Assembly: GCA_964575225.1 (NCBI GenBank)
Contig: CAZNQW010000170.1
Span: 1-8,517, forward strand
DNA length: 8,517 nucleotides
Origin: CAZNQW01 sp964575225
Lineage (GTDB): Bacteria; Chloroflexota; Anaerolineae; JAAYZQ01
Reading direction: 5' to 3'
Position numbers and translations under genes: made by a program. The notes under the pieces are model-generated. The model was not told the DNA's origin. It saw only the letters and a list, made by a program, of their open reading frames with translations, and ran no database searches. This document shows, piece by piece, positions 7,137 through 8,517 of this stretch. Positions within the stretch are counted from its first letter, which is position 1, and every line of letters starts with the position of its first letter.

Positions 7137-7484
7137 GTGGAAAATGTCCTTGTCATTGCCCTGATCATCACCGCCATCGGCATGACGCTGCTGTTTTTGG
7201 CGCTCACCTTCTTTTACGGCCTGCTTACGCTGGCTACGCGCGTGTTCCAGGATCGCGCCCCTGAGCCGGGCGCGGCTGTGGAGGAAGAGGGAGCCAGCGA
7301 GCAGGAGGCGGCACTGCTGGCGGCTGCATTGGCCGTGTCGTTGGCCCGCGCCCAAGGGGAGAGAAGCGCCTCGCCGACGGGGTCGCCCGTTATGGATAGC
7401 CCCTCGATGTTGCCCAGCGCCTGGTGGACGCAGAATCAACAACGCAACCGGAATCTTGGACGCAGTGCATGGAGAACCCAATGA
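7137..7484 (+). CDS. OadG/MmdD-like small membrane subunit of a biotin-dependent decarboxylase
   Basis: A 115-residue protein with one N-terminal membrane span (about residues 4-30), an acidic linker (PGAAVEEEGASEQEA, 44-58), an Ala-rich helix (about 58-71) and a short basic tail with Trp residues (about 94-115). This layout is that of the gamma/delta subunits (OadG, MmdD) that hold the carboxyltransferase to the membrane beta subunit in sodium-pumping decarboxylases. The start is GTG, 36 bases after the carboxyltransferase stop. AGGGAGG lies about 12 bases upstream, a slightly long spacing, but a later start would cut into the membrane span. Its TGA stop overlaps the next ATG. The family is fast-evolving, so the call rests on layout and neighbours more than on conserved residues. 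Confidence 0.75.
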   Translation: MENVLVIALIITAIGMTLLFLALTFFYGLLTLATRVFQDRAPEPGAAVEEEGASEQEAALLAAALAVSLARAQGERSASPTGSPVMDSPSMLPSAWWTQNQQRNRNLGRSAWRTQ

Positions 7485-7930
7485 AACGATATCAGATCAG
7501 CCTCGATGGACGGACCTTTGACGTCCGCCTGCTCAGCGACCCGATGCAGGAGCAGGTGGATGTGGAAGTGGATGGAAGAACCCTGACGGTGCAGGTCACC
7601 CCTGTGCTCGACGCCGAAGAAGTAGTCACCCCTGAGAGGGCTCCCATGTCGGCTCCAGTGGCATCGACTCCAGTGGCTGCTGGACCGGGGCGCGCCGCGG
7701 CAGGTCTGCCGACCGGCAACCGGGTGACGGCGCCCTTGCCGGGCGTGATCAAGTCTGTGGCTGTGAGCGCCGGCCAAATAGTGACCGTCGGCGACGAGCT
7801 ATTGGTGATCGAGGCCATGAAAATGGCCAACGCCCTCCGCGCCTCGCGGGATGGAGTGGTCCGCGCTGTCCATGCTATCGAGGGGCATCACGTGGCCCAC
7901 GGAGATTTGCTGCTCGAATACCAAAACTAG
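7481..7930 (+). CDS. Biotin carboxyl carrier protein (biotinyl-domain subunit)
   Basis: A 149-residue carrier that bears biotin and shuttles the carboxyl group to or from the carboxyltransferase. The C-terminal biotinyl domain (about 79-149) holds EAMKM at 111-115; Lys114 is the biotinylated residue, 35 residues from the end as is usual. An Ala/Pro-rich flexible linker (about 51-77) separates it from an N-terminal segment (1-45) that begins MKRYQISLDGR, as in MmdC and related carriers. The ATG at 7481 was chosen because it overlaps the preceding stop as ATGA and has GGAG 6 bases upstream. An in-frame ATG at 7424 lies inside the previous gene and adds nothing typical. The hairpin at 7966 follows it. 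Confidence 0.95.
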   Translation: MKRYQISLDGRTFDVRLLSDPMQEQVDVEVDGRTLTVQVTPVLDAEEVVTPERAPMSAPVASTPVAAGPGRAAAGLPTGNRVTAPLPGVIKSVAVSAGQIVTVGDELLVIEAMKMANALRASRDGVVRAVHAIEGHHVAHGDLLLEYQN

Positions 7931-7965
7931 ACGCAGACCCGTCACGTGTTCGAGGTGAGCACATC

Positions 7966-7990
7966 AGCGCCGGCCTTTGGGGCCGGCGTT
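7966..7990 (+). terminator. Strong GC-rich hairpin ending the carboxylase unit
   Basis: CGCCGGCC (7968-7975) and GGCCGGCG (7981-7988) pair perfectly around the loop TTTGG, and flanking A-T and G-T pairs extend the stem to 10 bp. It lies 36 bases past the biotin carrier stop and is followed by TTGTGTGTG rather than a pure T run, so termination may be partial. The minus-strand gene ends nearby at 8034, so it could serve both convergent units. Confidence 0.65.
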
Positions 7991-8033
7991 GTGTGTGAAC
8001 AGCAGATGTGGATCGACAGGACCCGTCGCGGGG

Positions 8034-8504
8034 CTAGCGGGGACGGCCCAACTCGCGGATGCGCCCCCACACATTCGCCACAAAGCAGACAGCCGCTGCC
8101 AGGAGGAAAAGGCTGGCAAGCCCGGCCAACGTCCGGTAGATGGGGGCCTGAGTCCAATTGAAAAGGGGATCGCCGATGGCCCCCAAGAGAATCCCCGCGT
8201 TCAGAAAGCCAAAAGTGACCCAGAACAGGGGCTCGCTGCCCCGCTGTTGCTGCCCTTTGCGGATGGGATGATGAGCGCCGGGACGCGGGCCGGATGGCAG
8301 CGGGGGAAAGAGCCACCACCCCACCCCCATGATGATCTGAGTGAGCCAGCCCACGAGGGTGAACTGCACATGGCTCGCCTTGAACAGGATGATTCGAGGA
8401 TCCCAGACCAGCCAGCGTTGAAGGTAAAGGGTAAGCCCCAACAGGGCGCCCAGACAGAGGTACACAATGGAGGCTCGGATGAAGGTGCGGGTCGTGATCG
8501 GCAT
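8034..8504 (-). CDS. Four-helix membrane protein resembling part of heme-copper oxidase subunit I
   Basis: A 156-residue protein with four predicted membrane spans (about 9-30, 46-68, 92-113 and 123-147). The stretch SHVQFTLVGWLTQIIMG (44-60) followed by LFPPL recalls the His-containing helix of cbb3-type oxidase and nitric-oxide-reductase subunit I (typically a His, then LLGW, then G and FP). Full-length subunit I proteins have about twelve spans, so this is not a complete oxidase. Only one His (H45) sits at a helix edge and two more (78-79) in a loop, so a full set of heme ligands is lacking. The ATG has AGGAGG 4 bases upstream (8509-8514). Its transcription comes from beyond the right edge and is convergent with the carboxylase unit. 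Related small proteins are often found near respiratory genes; here the function is unknown. Confidence 0.7.
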   Translation of the reverse strand: MPITTRTFIRASIVYLCLGALLGLTLYLQRWLVWDPRIILFKASHVQFTLVGWLTQIIMGVGWWLFPPLPSGPRPGAHHPIRKGQQQRGSEPLFWVTFGFLNAGILLGAIGDPLFNWTQAPIYRTLAGLASLFLLAAAVCFVANVWGRIRELGRPR

Positions 8505-8517
8505 ACGGCCTCCTAAG

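Noticed and set aside
7424..7480. Earlier in-frame ATG for the biotin carrier
   Set aside because: It lies deep in the OadG-like gene. The ATG at 7481 has a good ribosome site and the ATGA overlap common in coupled genes.
1..8517. tRNA, rRNA, CRISPR arrays, insertion sequences or attachment sites
   Set aside because: No cloverleaf-like sequence, repeated spacer-repeat pattern, transposase gene or paired terminal repeats were seen; almost the whole window is accounted for by coding sequence.

Overview
The window holds eight protein-coding genes, no RNA genes, no mobile elements and no CRISPR array. Base composition is GC-rich, except for an AT-rich divergent promoter region around 5280-5400. 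Gene style suggests a free-living GC-rich bacterium: GTG starts, GGAGG ribosome binding sites, a carboxyltransferase / OadG-like / biotin-carrier cluster, and a stand-alone receiver behind Lon. It would fit Chloroflexota (Anaerolineae-like), but that assignment is an impression from gene content and protein sequence. No marker gene here settles it.

Left half, minus strand (about 5370 down to 39): one long transcription unit in the order hsp20, lon, a stand-alone CheY-like receiver, and a PHP-AlbA_2 protein. A good sigma70-type promoter (5341-5369) lies upstream of hsp20. lon follows hsp20 after 11 bases. The receiver start overlaps the lon stop as GTGA. The PHP gene follows after 106 bases that carry three helically spaced TCAAWT hexamers. 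A perfect 12-bp hairpin (39-68) follows the last gene. The first two genes form a protein quality-control pair: an ATP-independent holdase and an ATP-dependent protease. The receiver and the putative metal-dependent hydrolase / nucleic-acid-binding protein are the unexplained partners.

Right half, plus strand (5433-7990): a second unit with its own promoter (TGGACA, 17 bp, TATACT). It encodes a 516-residue acyl-CoA carboxyltransferase (PccB/MmdA family), a 115-residue OadG-like single-span membrane protein, and a 149-residue biotin carrier protein with an EAMKM biotinylation site. The last two overlap as ATGA. This is the core of a biotin-dependent (de)carboxylase. The OadG-like subunit points towards a sodium-pumping methylmalonyl-CoA decarboxylase, but neither the beta membrane subunit nor a biotin carboxylase is in the window, so the direction of the reaction is open. 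A strong hairpin (7966-7990) closes the unit.

Right edge, minus strand (8034-8504): a four-helix membrane protein resembling part of heme-copper oxidase subunit I, convergent with the carboxylase unit.

The best candidates for something undescribed are the PHP-AlbA_2 fusion with its unassigned C-terminal domain, its link to a receiver translationally coupled to Lon, and the carboxylase cluster that has an OadG-like anchor but no adjacent beta pump.
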